Part shown: in pieces, positions 9,381 to 18,046 of the stretch
Numbering within the stretch: the stretch's first letter is position 1
How the letters are laid out: every line of letters starts with the position of its first letter
DNA from: Bacteroidia bacterium
GTDB taxonomy: Bacteria; Bacteroidota; Bacteroidia; Chitinophagales; Chitinophagaceae
Direction of reading: 5' to 3'
DNA length: 64,000 nucleotides
Assembly: GCA_030427635.1 (NCBI GenBank)
Contig: JAUIBA010000007.1
Span: 120,375-184,374, forward strand
Translations under genes and position numbers: made by a program
Notes under the pieces: model-generated
The model's input: the letters and a program-made list of their open reading frames with translations, nothing else
The model's database searches: none
What the model was told of the DNA's origin: nothing

Positions 9381-9827
9381 ATGCAAGTAATTCTTATAAA
9401 AGACGTTGACAATCTGGGCTCGGCCCATGAAATGGTAGAAGTAAGACCGGGTTATGCCCGCAACTACCTGATACCTCAGAAGTATGCTATAGAAGCAAGC
9501 GGCACCAACGTGAAGATAATGGAGGAGCGTCGTAAGCAGATGCAGAAGAAAGAGGAGAAACTGATGGCAGAAATAGCAAACGTAACAGAAGTACTGAAAG
9601 CAGCACCTGTAAAGGTAGGCGCCAAGATAGGCGTGAGCGGCAAGATATTCGGTTCTGTTACCGCTATACAGCTGGCACGTGCTATTCGTGAGCAGAAAGG
9701 TTATGAAATAGACCGTCGTCGTATATCTGTTGTTGACGAGGTTAAAGAAGCTGGTTTGCACAAAGCTTCTATCGACTTCGGCAAGGAGAATGTGATAGAA
9801 ATTGAATTTGAAGTAGTAGGCGAATAA
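9381..9827 (+). CDS. rplI: 50S ribosomal protein L9
   Basis: A 148-residue L9 with its two-domain layout. The N-terminal rRNA-binding part has VEVRPGYARNYLIPQKYA, followed by a charged connecting helix (MEERRKQMQKKEEKLMAEI) and the C-terminal domain. Last gene of the operon, followed directly by an intrinsic terminator. Confidence 0.97.
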   Translation: MQVILIKDVDNLGSAHEMVEVRPGYARNYLIPQKYAIEASGTNVKIMEERRKQMQKKEEKLMAEIANVTEVLKAAPVKVGAKIGVSGKIFGSVTAIQLARAIREQKGYEIDRRRISVVDEVKEAGLHKASIDFGKENVIEIEFEVVGE

Positions 9828-9846
9828 GTCGGCTGCATAAGATACA

Positions 9847-9881
9847 GAGGCTGTCCTGCATGGGGCAGCCTCTTATTTTTT
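9847..9881 (+). terminator. Rho-independent terminator after rplI
   Basis: GAGGCTG (9847-9853) pairs with CAGCCTC (9866-9872), extended inward by C-G pairs, and is followed by a T-rich run to about 9881. It closes the ribosomal-protein operon. Confidence 0.85.
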
Positions 9882-9921
9882 ATAGGTGCCTGTATTGCAC
9901 TTACACATGCAGGTTTTTCAC

Positions 9922-9929
9922 TAACTTTG
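9922..9929 (+). promoter_or_regulatory. Minus-7 promoter element for prfA
   Basis: TAACTTTG fits TAnnTTTG and lies 42 bp before the prfA ATG. ATTG at 9894-9897 could be a minus-33 element at a rather long spacing of 24 bp. Confidence 0.5.
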
Positions 9930-9971
9930 CACACTTTTTTACATAATAGTATCTTTCCAATATAGTTACCA

Positions 9972-11057
9972 ATGAGTTCCACGCTTGAAAAACTCGAAGC
10001 TATCAATGCCCGGTTCAATGACCTGGGCGTAGCGCTTACCAATCCTGAGATAGTAAGTGATAATAAACGCTTTTCTCAGGTGAGCCGTGAGTACCGCAAG
10101 CTGGAGAAGATAGTGAGTGTGTACAAAACATACAGGGGGTGCCTGGATAGTCTGGCATTTGCCCGTGAAGTACTGGCTACAGAGAGTGATGAGGACCTGA
10201 GGGAAATGGCCAAAGAGGATATAGAGAAGGAAGAAGAACGCAAGGAAGGACTGGAGAGTGAGATACGTACCCTGCTGATACCCAAAGACCCACAGGACGA
10301 GAAAAATGCGATACTGGAAATACGTGCCGGAACCGGAGGTGATGAGGCAAGCATCTTTGCCGGAGACCTGCTGCGTATGTATGTAAGGTATTGTGAGCGT
10401 CGCGGATGGAAGGTAGCAGTATTGTCAGAGACGGAGGGTACTGTAGGTGGCTATAAGGAAGTGCAGCTGGAAGTAACAGGCGAGGAGGTGTATGGTGTGC
10501 TGAAATTTGAAAGCGGGGTGCATCGCGTGCAGCGTGTGCCGGCTACCGAGGCCAGCGGCAGGGTACACACATCGGCAGCTACAGTAGCCGTGATGCCGGA
10601 GGCAGAGGAGATAGACTTTGAACTGAAGGAGAGTGATGTGAAGATGGAGACGGCACGAAGCGGTGGCGCCGGTGGCCAGAACGTGAACAAGGTAGAAACG
10701 AAAGTAATACTTACCCACCTGCCCACAGGTACCGTAGTAATGTGCCAGACAGAGCGCTCACAGCTGGGTAATAGGGAAAAGGCAATGAATATGCTGCGCT
10801 CGCGCCTGTATGAAGAGCAGGTGCGCAAGCAGGAAGACGAAATAGCCCGCAGGCGTAAGAGTCTGGTAAGTACGGGTGACAGGTCGGCCAAAATAAGAAC
10901 GTACAACTATCCTCAGGGGCGCATTACCGACCACCGTATCAATATGACCATCTATGCCCTGGATGATTTTATGAACGGTAACATACAGGAAATGCTGGAT
11001 GCGCTCCAGTTTGCCGAGAATGCAGAGAAGATGCAGGCAGGGGAAACAGTGATTTAA
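9972..11057 (+). CDS. prfA: Peptide chain release factor 1
   Basis: RF1, 361 residues, recognises UAA and UAG and triggers peptide release in the ribosome. The codon-reading P-A-T tripeptide is in [13 protein letters not shown], which marks RF1 rather than RF2 (S-P-F). The catalytic GGQ is at residues 234-236 in [13 protein letters not shown]. Length is normal. It has its own promoter after the rplI terminator, and dxr follows. Confidence 0.97.
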   Translation: MSSTLEKLEAINARFNDLGVALTNPEIVSDNKRFSQVSREYRKLEKIVSVYKTYRGCLDSLAFAREVLATESDEDLREMAKEDIEKEEERKEGLESEIRTLLIPKDPQDEKNAILEIRAGTGGDEASIFAGDLLRMYVRYCERRGWKVAVLSETEGTVGGYKEVQLEVTGEEVYGVLKFESGVHRVQRVPATEASGRVHTSAATVAVMPEAEEIDFELKESDVKMETARSGGAGGQNVNKVETKVILTHLPTGTVVMCQTERSQLGNREKAMNMLRSRLYEEQVRKQEDEIARRRKSLVSTGDRSAKIRTYNYPQGRITDHRINMTIYALDDFMNGNIQEMLDALQFAENAEKMQAGETVI

Positions 11058-11109
11058 TACCAGGACAGCTACCGGAAGTGGTTTTAACTTTTCGGCGCTG
11101 TCTTTTTAA

Positions 11110-11117
11110 TATCTTTG
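11110..11117 (+). promoter_or_regulatory. Minus-7 promoter element for dxr
   Basis: TATCTTTG fits TAnnTTTG, 23 bp before the chosen dxr start at 11141. This supports the internal ATG over the frame's earlier start at 11078, which would lie upstream of the promoter. Confidence 0.5.
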
Positions 11118-11140
11118 AGGGTCTTTTAAAAAACCGGTGC

Positions 11141-12313
11141 ATGAAGCGTTTAGCGATATTGGGTTCTACAGGTTCCATCGGCACTCAGGCTCTTGAGGTG
11201 GTAGCAGCAAATCCATCACTTTTTGAAGTAGAGATACTGAGTGCGCACAGCAACAGCGCCCTGCTTATAGAGCAGGCGCGCAGGTTTAAGCCCAATGCTG
11301 TAGTGGTTACTGATGAGTCCCGTTACAATGAGGTGAAGGAGGCGCTGGTAATGCAGCAGATAAAGGTGTTTACCGGTGAGGCTGCCCTTACCGATGTGGT
11401 AACATGGGATAGTGTGGATGTGGTACTGGGAGCTATAGTAGGTTTTGCAGGTCTTAGTTCTACCCTTGCTGCGGTAGCGGCAGGAAAGCGTGTAGCCCTG
11501 GCCAATAAAGAGACACTGGTAGTAGCCGGAGAACTGGTAATGAAGCTGGCTGCTGAAAAAGGAGCTACCATTATACCGGTAGACAGTGAGCACTCTGCCA
11601 TTTTTCAATGCCTTGTAGGTGAGGATATGAGCCGTATAGAGAAAGTAATACTCACGGCATCGGGCGGGCCCTTCCTGGGCCGTAAGCCTAACTACCTGGT
11701 GAATGTAAAAGCATCGCATGCTTTGCAGCATCCTAACTGGTCAATGGGGGCTAAAATTACCATTGACAGTGCCACCCTGATGAATAAAGGGCTGGAGATG
11801 ATAGAGGCCAAATGGCTTTTTGGCCTTAGAGATGACCAGATAGATGTAATTGTACATCCACAGTCGGTCATCCACAGCATGGTACAGTTCATAGATGGTT
11901 CTATAAAGGCACAGATGGGCCTGCCCGATATGAAGCTGCCCATACAGTATGCACTGGCATGGCCATACCGTATAGAAAATGACTGGAAGCGTGTAGACTT
12001 CAGGGACTATGCAAAGCTCACATTTGAACCGGCTGATTATAAGACTTTCCGCAATCTGGCAATAGCCCGTGAGGCAATGGAGCGTGGCGGCAATGCACCA
12101 TGTGTGCTGAATGCTGCCAATGAGGTGCTTGTAAATGCATTCCTTCAGAACAAGGTGGGTTTTCTGGAAATGAGCGATATGATAGAGAAGACACTGGAAA
12201 GCGTTCCTTTCATAGAGCATCCTGCCAGCTTGGAAGATTATCACAACAGTGATGCTGAAGCCCGCCGCTATGCACTGGAGTATGCCAAAAAAAGTCAATT
12301 ATCCATGTATTAA
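11141..12313 (+). CDS. dxr: 1-deoxy-D-xylulose 5-phosphate reductoisomerase
   Basis: The second enzyme of the MEP isoprenoid pathway, making 2-C-methyl-D-erythritol 4-phosphate with NADPH; 390 residues. The NADPH-binding start is MKRLAILGSTGSIGTQALEV. Metal-site residues lie in VDSEHSAIFQCL, and active-site loops in TASGGPFLGR and HPNWSMGAKITIDSATLMNKGLE. The frame extends 21 codons upstream, but the ATG at 11141 gives the family N-terminus. rseP follows 70 bp later. Confidence 0.97.
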   Translation: MKRLAILGSTGSIGTQALEVVAANPSLFEVEILSAHSNSALLIEQARRFKPNAVVVTDESRYNEVKEALVMQQIKVFTGEAALTDVVTWDSVDVVLGAIVGFAGLSSTLAAVAAGKRVALANKETLVVAGELVMKLAAEKGATIIPVDSEHSAIFQCLVGEDMSRIEKVILTASGGPFLGRKPNYLVNVKASHALQHPNWSMGAKITIDSATLMNKGLEMIEAKWLFGLRDDQIDVIVHPQSVIHSMVQFIDGSIKAQMGLPDMKLPIQYALAWPYRIENDWKRVDFRDYAKLTFEPADYKTFRNLAIAREAMERGGNAPCVLNAANEVLVNAFLQNKVGFLEMSDMIEKTLESVPFIEHPASLEDYHNSDAEARRYALEYAKKSQLSMY

Positions 12314-12383
12314 ACCATAGTAGTGTTCCTGCCTTTGTGAACATTCAATACAATAGAAAGTATCTACTACCAACAGAAAGAAA

Positions 12384-13766
12384 ATGCTCTTAACAACAAT
12401 ACTGCTGATGTCTGGCACTGCAATGAAAGTATTGCAGCTGTTCATAGCCCTTTCACTGCTCATAGTACTTCACGAATTTGGTCACTTTTTCTTTGCACGG
12501 CTGTTTAAGACAAGGGTAGAAAAGTTCTACCTCTTCTTTGACTTTCTGTTTCCGTTTTCGGGTCTGCTTAATTTCTCCCTGTTTAAAAAAACAAAGGGTG
12601 ATACAGAGTATGGTATAGGCTGGTTTCCGCTGGGGGGCTATGTGAAAATAGCCGGTATGGTAGATGAGAGCATGGATAAGGACCAGATGGCCCTGCCGCC
12701 ACAGCCATGGGAGTACCGCAGCAAGAAAGCCTATCAGCGCCTGTTCATCATGCTGGGAGGTATCATAGTAAATGTGCTGGTGGCAATACTTATCTACATG
12801 GCAGTGTTCAGCATTTATGGTGAGGAATATCTGCCTGTGGCCAATGCCCGCTATGGCGTGATGGTAGATAGTACGGCAAAATCAATGGGGTTGCATAATG
12901 GTGATAAAATCATATCGGTAGATGGAAAGCCGGTACAGCGTTTTGAGCGTATCGTATCCAGCCTGATACTGGATGAAGGCAAGTCTATACAGGTGGAGCG
13001 CGACGGACAGCGTATAGACCTGCCTGTGAAAGAAGGTATAGTACATTCTATAATCACGGGGCCCAAAGGCACTTTCATTACTCCCCGCATGCCGGTAGTG
13101 GTAGACGAGGTAGTAAAAGGAAACACAGCAGATGCCATGGGTATGAAGGCTGGTGATAGTATCATAGCTATCAATGGTATGCCTGCAGGATTTATAGACC
13201 AGTATGACAGTGTGGTAAAAGCACTGGCAGGCCAGCCAATAACTATCAGTCTGATACGTGAGGGAAAACTGACACAGATAAACGGCACCCTGCCGGAAAC
13301 ATCAAAGCTGGGCTTTATGCGTAATGTAGACCCTTCCCGCTATTTCAGCTTTGAGATGATAAAGTACAGCCCGGCACAGGCTATAGGCAAAGGGTTTACT
13401 TATACATTTGAGAAGTTTGGTGACTATATGCAGAACTTCAAGTTGCTGTTTACCTCAAAGGAAATAAAGGTAAATGAGAGCATGGGGGGCATTATCAGTT
13501 TTGGTAAGATATTCCCTGCTGAGTTTGATATGCAGAAGTTCCTGATGCTTACTGCATTCGTTTCTATCATACTGGCATTTATGAATCTGCTGCCTATACC
13601 CGGCCTCGATGGAGGTTATGTAATATTCCTGCTGTGGGAAATGATTACCGGCCGTCAGGTAAGTGAGAAGGTAATGGAGCGCGCTACCTCTATAGGGCTG
13701 GTGCTGCTGCTGTCACTGATGGTATATGCCAACGGGCTTGATATCTTCAGGTTGTTCCGCCACTAG
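12384..13766 (+). CDS. rseP: RIP metalloprotease RseP (site-2 protease)
   Basis: An intramembrane zinc protease that cuts membrane-anchored anti-sigma factors or signal-peptide remnants. The zinc motif HEFGH is in the first membrane helix, and the third ligand lies in NLLPIPGLDGG near the C-terminus. Two PDZ-like domains sit between (around NARYGVMVDSTAKSMGLHNGDKI and VVKGNTADAMGMKAGDSI). Starts at 12384, 12408 or 12423 are all possible; the later two place HEFGH nearer the N-terminus, as is usual. It lies downstream of dxr, a common arrangement. Its substrate here is unknown. Confidence 0.95.
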   Translation: MLLTTILLMSGTAMKVLQLFIALSLLIVLHEFGHFFFARLFKTRVEKFYLFFDFLFPFSGLLNFSLFKKTKGDTEYGIGWFPLGGYVKIAGMVDESMDKDQMALPPQPWEYRSKKAYQRLFIMLGGIIVNVLVAILIYMAVFSIYGEEYLPVANARYGVMVDSTAKSMGLHNGDKIISVDGKPVQRFERIVSSLILDEGKSIQVERDGQRIDLPVKEGIVHSIITGPKGTFITPRMPVVVDEVVKGNTADAMGMKAGDSIIAINGMPAGFIDQYDSVVKALAGQPITISLIREGKLTQINGTLPETSKLGFMRNVDPSRYFSFEMIKYSPAQAIGKGFTYTFEKFGDYMQNFKLLFTSKEIKVNESMGGIISFGKIFPAEFDMQKFLMLTAFVSIILAFMNLLPIPGLDGGYVIFLLWEMITGRQVSEKVMERATSIGLVLLLSLMVYANGLDIFRLFRH

Positions 13767-13785
13767 AGAATAAGGAAAACAATTT

Positions 13786-13829
13786 CAGTACCGTTACAGA
13801 GTGATAACTATCACTCTGTAACGGTACTG
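13786..13829. terminator. 21-bp perfect inverted repeat between convergent genes
   Basis: Arms 13786-13806 and 13809-13829 are perfect reverse complements separated by only 2 bp. The structure lies between rseP (ending 13766) and the GGGP-synthase gene (stop at 13811), so the right arm also encodes the last codons of that gene. It could end transcription from both sides, but neither flank has a clean T-run, so terminator is the likeliest reading and not certain. Confidence 0.55.
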
Positions 13830-14569
13830 CTACTATAGCCGGCATGTGCTGCCTGTGCCATATCGCGTATGAGCATAGGGTCGCGCTCAATGGCATTGCC
13901 GACAACTACTATATTGGCACCGGCAGCGCAGTTAGCAAATACTTTTTCGGGAGTGCATATACCGCCACCTACTATGAGTGGGATTTCTATGTTTTCTGCT
14001 ACTCTGCTTATCATTTGCTCAGATACCGGCCTGCGTGCGCCACTGCCCGCATCCAGATAAATAACGTGTTTGCCCTGCAGCTCCCCGGCCCATGCCGTGC
14101 ATAGCGCTATTTCAGGCTTATCGGCAGGTATAGGCTGTGTGTTGCTGATGTAGGAAACTGTGGTAGCTGCACCACCATCTACCAGTATATAGCCCGTCGA
14201 TATTACTTCCAGTCCGCTGGCCTTTACCTGTGGGGCTGATGCTACATGCTGGCCTATGAGCAAATCGGGATTGCGGCCCGATATGAGTGAGAGGTATAAA
14301 AGGGCATCGGCATAGGGTGTAACCTGAGCCGGACTACCCGGGAAAAGTACTACCGGTATATCGCTCTCTGTTTTGAAGCGCTGTATGCATAGCTCCATCT
14401 GGTGGGCCATAAGCAGGCTGCCACCCATGAAAAGGAAGTCAACAGAGGCATTGTTACAGAGCCGGCCCAGATGTTGCATATCGGCTGGTGATATTTTGTC
14501 GGGGTCGGCCAGAACGGCGAACCCACTTTTGTTCTGCGCCTTCAATGCCTGAAACTGTGGTAGTACCAT
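13811..14569 (-). CDS. Geranylgeranylglyceryl phosphate synthase family protein (group II)
   Basis: A TIM-barrel prenyltransferase-like protein of 252 residues. Group II members join a prenyl diphosphate to sn-glycerol-1-phosphate, giving an archaeal-type ether lipid precursor. Family marks are AVLADPDKI near the start, LFMGGSLL, VLFPGSPAQV, YLDAGSGA (phosphate site) and IVGGGICTPEKV followed by GANIVVVGNA. Such genes are usual in Bacteroidota, where the product's role is not well settled. Actual substrate use cannot be read from sequence. Confidence 0.9.
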   Translation of the reverse strand: MVLPQFQALKAQNKSGFAVLADPDKISPADMQHLGRLCNNASVDFLFMGGSLLMAHQMELCIQRFKTESDIPVVLFPGSPAQVTPYADALLYLSLISGRNPDLLIGQHVASAPQVKASGLEVISTGYILVDGGAATTVSYISNTQPIPADKPEIALCTAWAGELQGKHVIYLDAGSGARRPVSEQMISRVAENIEIPLIVGGGICTPEKVFANCAAGANIVVVGNAIERDPMLIRDMAQAAHAGYSSSTVTE

Positions 14570-14577
14570 AATTACGT

Positions 14578-14585
14578 CAAAGATA
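14578..14585 (-). promoter_or_regulatory. Minus-7 promoter element for the GGGP-synthase gene
   Basis: On the minus strand TATCTTTG (14585 to 14578) fits TAnnTTTG and ends 9 bp before the ATG at 14569, implying a very short or absent leader. Confidence 0.45.
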
Positions 14586-14645
14586 CCAATTCATTTGTGA
14601 CAGCCTTATGCAGCCTGCCCGTGGTAACATTTTTTGTGGTTTATG

Positions 14646-15542
14646 TTACAACTGAGTCAGCAGTTCATTCCAGTTATATTCTGCTGGTTGCCAGTTCTTT
14701 TTCAGCAGTTTGTCTGTAATATCTCTGTTGGCAAGAAAGTTTGTCTTTTCCTGTATCAGTACATGCATCTGCACCATGTTGCTATAGCGCACCATATCTT
14801 CCCAGCTACGGCTTCTGAACTGTGTAAAGAAGCTGGCCAGCAGGGTACGTACCTCTTTCAGATTCCAGTAGTGTAGTATATAGGGTGCAGCAGCCTTTAT
14901 CTTGTCGGCCTGACGGAAAAATACGGAAAAGGCGAATTGCTCAATGATGTGCTTGGGAAACTTAGGGTATTCAGAGTCGGTAAATGAGAGTACATCGTCC
15001 AGTATAAGGCGGTGAGTGGTATGAAAACCCAGTACACCGGCATTCCACATAGCCAGGTCCCACAGGGGCTTGCCATGTACCTGCATAGGCACATTGTCGC
15101 GCAGGTAGGTGTCCAGCTTGGTGAGTATAGGATTGCTGCGGGAGCTCACGGTACTCTCCATCACATGCATGTATAGCTTATGAGCACTGATAGCCTGCAG
15201 CATAGGCTCTATGGGACTGAGGAATACCACATCGGTGTCGCAATACAGTATATTGCCAGGATGGGTGGCAGTGAAGTCTTTCAGTACTTCTATTTTTACC
15301 CGGTGTACGAAGTCTATAGCTCCGCGCCAGCGGGTTATTTCTGCACTGTCTGTTTTTCTGAACCTTATATCCAGTCCGGGATTGCGCAGGAAGGCAAACC
15401 ACTCAGGATTGTCGGTATATATCCATATCTGTGTATTGGCAGGGCCACCACCATTATATACTCTGGATAGTGAAAGGAGGGCATATGCGCATTCGTGAAA
15501 AACGCCCTCGTTTCCGTAGCATTGAAAAACAATGTAGTTCAT
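14646..15542 (-). CDS. Glycosyltransferase-like protein (GT-A fold, D-T-D motif)
   Basis: A 298-residue cytosolic protein without signal peptide. It begins MNYIVFQCYGNEGVFHECAYALLSLSRV, and residues 95-105 read GNILYCDTDVVFLSP, the D-x-D motif that holds metal and nucleotide-sugar in GT-A enzymes such as GT8. Later parts (WNAGVLGFHTTH, EQFAFSVFFRQ) also resemble nucleotide-sugar transferases. The gene follows hutH on the same strand and is near the capsule cluster, but a capsule role is inference. Donor and acceptor are unknown. Confidence 0.65.
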   Translation of the reverse strand: MNYIVFQCYGNEGVFHECAYALLSLSRVYNGGGPANTQIWIYTDNPEWFAFLRNPGLDIRFRKTDSAEITRWRGAIDFVHRVKIEVLKDFTATHPGNILYCDTDVVFLSPIEPMLQAISAHKLYMHVMESTVSSRSNPILTKLDTYLRDNVPMQVHGKPLWDLAMWNAGVLGFHTTHRLILDDVLSFTDSEYPKFPKHIIEQFAFSVFFRQADKIKAAAPYILHYWNLKEVRTLLASFFTQFRSRSWEDMVRYSNMVQMHVLIQEKTNFLANRDITDKLLKKNWQPAEYNWNELLTQL

Positions 15543-15575
15543 GTATGTAGTTGTGCAGGTGATTTTGCCATACTG

Positions 15576-17054
15576 TTATCCACGGGCTATCTGGTGCGGG
15601 TCCTGATTCAGGAGCTTCTCGGCAGCAGTGAGCCTGTAATGCAGTACTTCATCGGCCGGCATGAAAGGAGCCGTAGTACGCAGCGCATCAAAGATTTTCT
15701 CGAGAGCAGGCGATGTTTTCTGTGGTCTTCTCAGCTCCAGCGCCTGTGCAGCGGTAAGAAGCTCTATAGCCAGCACACGCTGCACATTCAGTATTACCTT
15801 TCTTAGTTTGGTAGCGGCATTGGCACCCATGCTTACATGGTCTTCCTGGCCGTTACTGCTCACAATGCTGTCTACCGATGCCGGGGTACAGTATTGTTTT
15901 GTCTGGCTCACTATAGCGGCTGCACTGTACTGGGCTATCATAAAGCCACTGTTGAGGCCTGCATTGGGCGTAAGGAAAGGAGGCAGATTGCGCTGTCCGC
16001 TGATGAGGAGATAGGTGCGCCTTTCTGAAATGCTGGCCAGTTCTGACATAGCTATTGCCAGAAAATCGGCATGCAGCGCCAGTGGCTGCCCATGGAAGTT
16101 ACCCCCACTCATTATAGCATCCTCGTCATGAAACACGATAGGATTATCTGTTACAGAATTTATCTCTGTTTCTGTTACTCCCAGCACGGTATCTATCACA
16201 TCTTTTGTAGCGCCATGTACCTGAGGCATACAGCGGAAGGAGTAGGGGTCCTGTACCTGCTCTTTGGGCATTTGCTGCAGGGGGCTGCCAGCCAGCCATT
16301 CCAGTATGGCTGCTGCCGTGTTTATCTGCCCTTTGTGTGGGCGCACACGATGTATGGGATGGCGGAAGGGCTCATCTTTGGCCATAAATGCATCGGCCGA
16401 CATAGCCCCGATGGCATCGGCCCAGGCCGCAAGGCGTTTTGCTGCAATGAGCGACCATACAATATGTGAGCTCATGAACTGAGTGCCATTGAGCAGTGCC
16501 AGACCCTCTTTTGCTGCCAGCGGTATTGGCTCCAGGCCGGTAAGCTGTAGTGCCTCTGCAGCCGTCATTTTCTTGCCTGAATAGTACACATCTCCCTTGC
16601 CGAAGAGGGGCAGGCACATGTGTGCCAGGGGGGCAAGGTCGCCGGATGCACCCAGTGAACCCAGCTCATATACTACCGGGGTAATGCCCAGGGTGTAAAA
16701 GTCGGCAAGACGTTGTACCACTTCTTTACGTATGCCGCTGTATCCCCTGCCCAGACCGTGCACCTTTAGCAGGAGCATGAGCCGCACTATATCCGGGGCT
16801 ACCTCATCGCCCATGCCACAGGCATGGGAGCATACCAGATTTTCCTGAAGAGCGGCAAGTTCTGAATCATTGATACGAACATTGCACAGTGAGCCAAAGC
16901 CGGTATTGATACCGTAGTAGGTGCCGCCGCCTTTCAGTATCTGCTCCAGGTAGGAGCGGTTGTGGTTAATGCGGGCAGCAGCATCGGCCGACAGGCTGAT
17001 GGCGGGCGTACTCTGAGAGAGCAGCTCAATGGAAAGATGGTCTGGTAGTTCCAT
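15576..17054 (-). CDS. hutH: Histidine ammonia-lyase
   Basis: HutH removes ammonia from L-histidine to give urocanate; 492 residues from the ATG at 17054 (an earlier start at 17075 is in frame but lies inside the promoter). The A-S-G triplet that forms the MIO prosthetic group is at residues 136-138 in ELGSLGASGDLAPLAH. YGINTGFGSL and QDPYSFRCMPQVHGA are also typical. No other hut genes are in the window. The related tyrosine/phenylalanine lyases are less likely given the overall match, but substrate choice is not proven. Confidence 0.93.
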   Translation of the reverse strand: MELPDHLSIELLSQSTPAISLSADAAARINHNRSYLEQILKGGGTYYGINTGFGSLCNVRINDSELAALQENLVCSHACGMGDEVAPDIVRLMLLLKVHGLGRGYSGIRKEVVQRLADFYTLGITPVVYELGSLGASGDLAPLAHMCLPLFGKGDVYYSGKKMTAAEALQLTGLEPIPLAAKEGLALLNGTQFMSSHIVWSLIAAKRLAAWADAIGAMSADAFMAKDEPFRHPIHRVRPHKGQINTAAAILEWLAGSPLQQMPKEQVQDPYSFRCMPQVHGATKDVIDTVLGVTETEINSVTDNPIVFHDEDAIMSGGNFHGQPLALHADFLAIAMSELASISERRTYLLISGQRNLPPFLTPNAGLNSGFMIAQYSAAAIVSQTKQYCTPASVDSIVSSNGQEDHVSMGANAATKLRKVILNVQRVLAIELLTAAQALELRRPQKTSPALEKIFDALRTTAPFMPADEVLHYRLTAAEKLLNQDPHQIARG

Positions 17055-17072
17055 AACAGAAAAAAGTTGGTG

Positions 17073-17080
17073 CAAAAGTA
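17073..17080 (-). promoter_or_regulatory. Minus-7 promoter element for hutH
   Basis: TACTTTTG on the minus strand (17080 to 17073) fits TAnnTTTG and lies 18 bp before the start at 17054. No minus-33 TTTG was seen. Confidence 0.45.
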
Positions 17081-17181
17081 AGAAAAGCCTGGTGAGGTTT
17101 CCGGGCTGGGTTTTGCATTATTTAACTATCCGCCAGGAGCAGTACCTAGGGGCTATGTACTAATTTTTGTTACCTTGCCTT

Positions 17182-17955
17182 ATGTTTTCCCGACTATTCG
17201 GAAAGAAGAAAAAGACAGAATCGGAATACGCTCATCTTCCATTGCCTGAGAAGGCCGACTGGAGTGTGCTAAAAGCCGATATGCATTCTCATTTTCTGCC
17301 AGGTATAGATGACGGAGCACAAACTCCCGAAGATACGGTAGTGCTGCTACAGGGTATGGCAGATATGGGATATACTGATATCATTACTACACCGCATGTA
17401 ATGATAGACCACCACCCCAATACTACGGCAACTATTACAGCTGCCCTGGAAACTGCACGGGAACTCGTAACCCGGCATAACATAAATATAAAGTTGCGTG
17501 CAGCAGCAGAGTATTACATGGATGATCATTTTGATCACTTACTGAAAACTGAGAAGCTGCTGACGATAAAAGATAACCTGGTTCTGGTAGAATACTCCAT
17601 GATGTATGAACCCCCCAGGCTGGCACAGACACTTTTTGAGATGCGTACATCGGGCTATCACCCCATCATAGCACATCCGGAAAGGTATACATTTATGCAC
17701 CGTACGCCCGATAAATATCAGGAATTGAAAGATCGTGGCTGTCTGCTGCAGCTAAACCTGCTATCACTAACAGGCTATTATGGCCAGCACATAAAAGCCG
17801 TGGCAGATATGCTGCTGGAGAAGGGTTTATATGATTACTGTGGCAGTGATGCCCATCACGAAAGGCATATTGCCGCACTAAATAAGCTGGCTATATCTCC
17901 CGATTATCATAGGGTAGCTAACTATCCGTTCCGTAATCCGGCATTGGTATCGTGA
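17182..17955 (+). CDS. CpsB/YwqE-type tyrosine-protein phosphatase (PHP domain)
   Basis: A metal-dependent PHP-fold phosphatase of 257 residues. Proteins of this family remove phosphate from the tyrosine tail of bacterial BY-kinases and so set capsule assembly. Metal ligands are in ADMHSHFLPGIDDGAQ, AHPERY and YCGSDAHHERH. The ATG at 17182 is preferred to the in-frame TTG at 17167. The gene opens the capsule cluster, and the Wzc kinase encoded at 20268-22748 is its obvious substrate. Confidence 0.92.
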   Translation: MFSRLFGKKKKTESEYAHLPLPEKADWSVLKADMHSHFLPGIDDGAQTPEDTVVLLQGMADMGYTDIITTPHVMIDHHPNTTATITAALETARELVTRHNINIKLRAAAEYYMDDHFDHLLKTEKLLTIKDNLVLVEYSMMYEPPRLAQTLFEMRTSGYHPIIAHPERYTFMHRTPDKYQELKDRGCLLQLNLLSLTGYYGQHIKAVADMLLEKGLYDYCGSDAHHERHIAALNKLAISPDYHRVANYPFRNPALVS

Positions 17956-17959
17956 TTAA

Positions 17960-17992
17960 TTTCCCTGGTAATTAAAGTAAAGTATATTTTTG
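17960..17992 (+). promoter_or_regulatory. Promoter of the UDP-sugar dehydrogenase gene
   Basis: TTTC at 17960-17963 and TATTTTTG at 17985-17992 are 21 bp apart, close to the Bacteroidota consensus. The ATG follows at 18047, giving a leader of about 50 nt. Confidence 0.55.
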
Positions 17993-18046
17993 CGCCTGCA
18001 TATACAGGCCGCATAGTGTGGTCTGTGCTCAATTGCTGCCACAATC

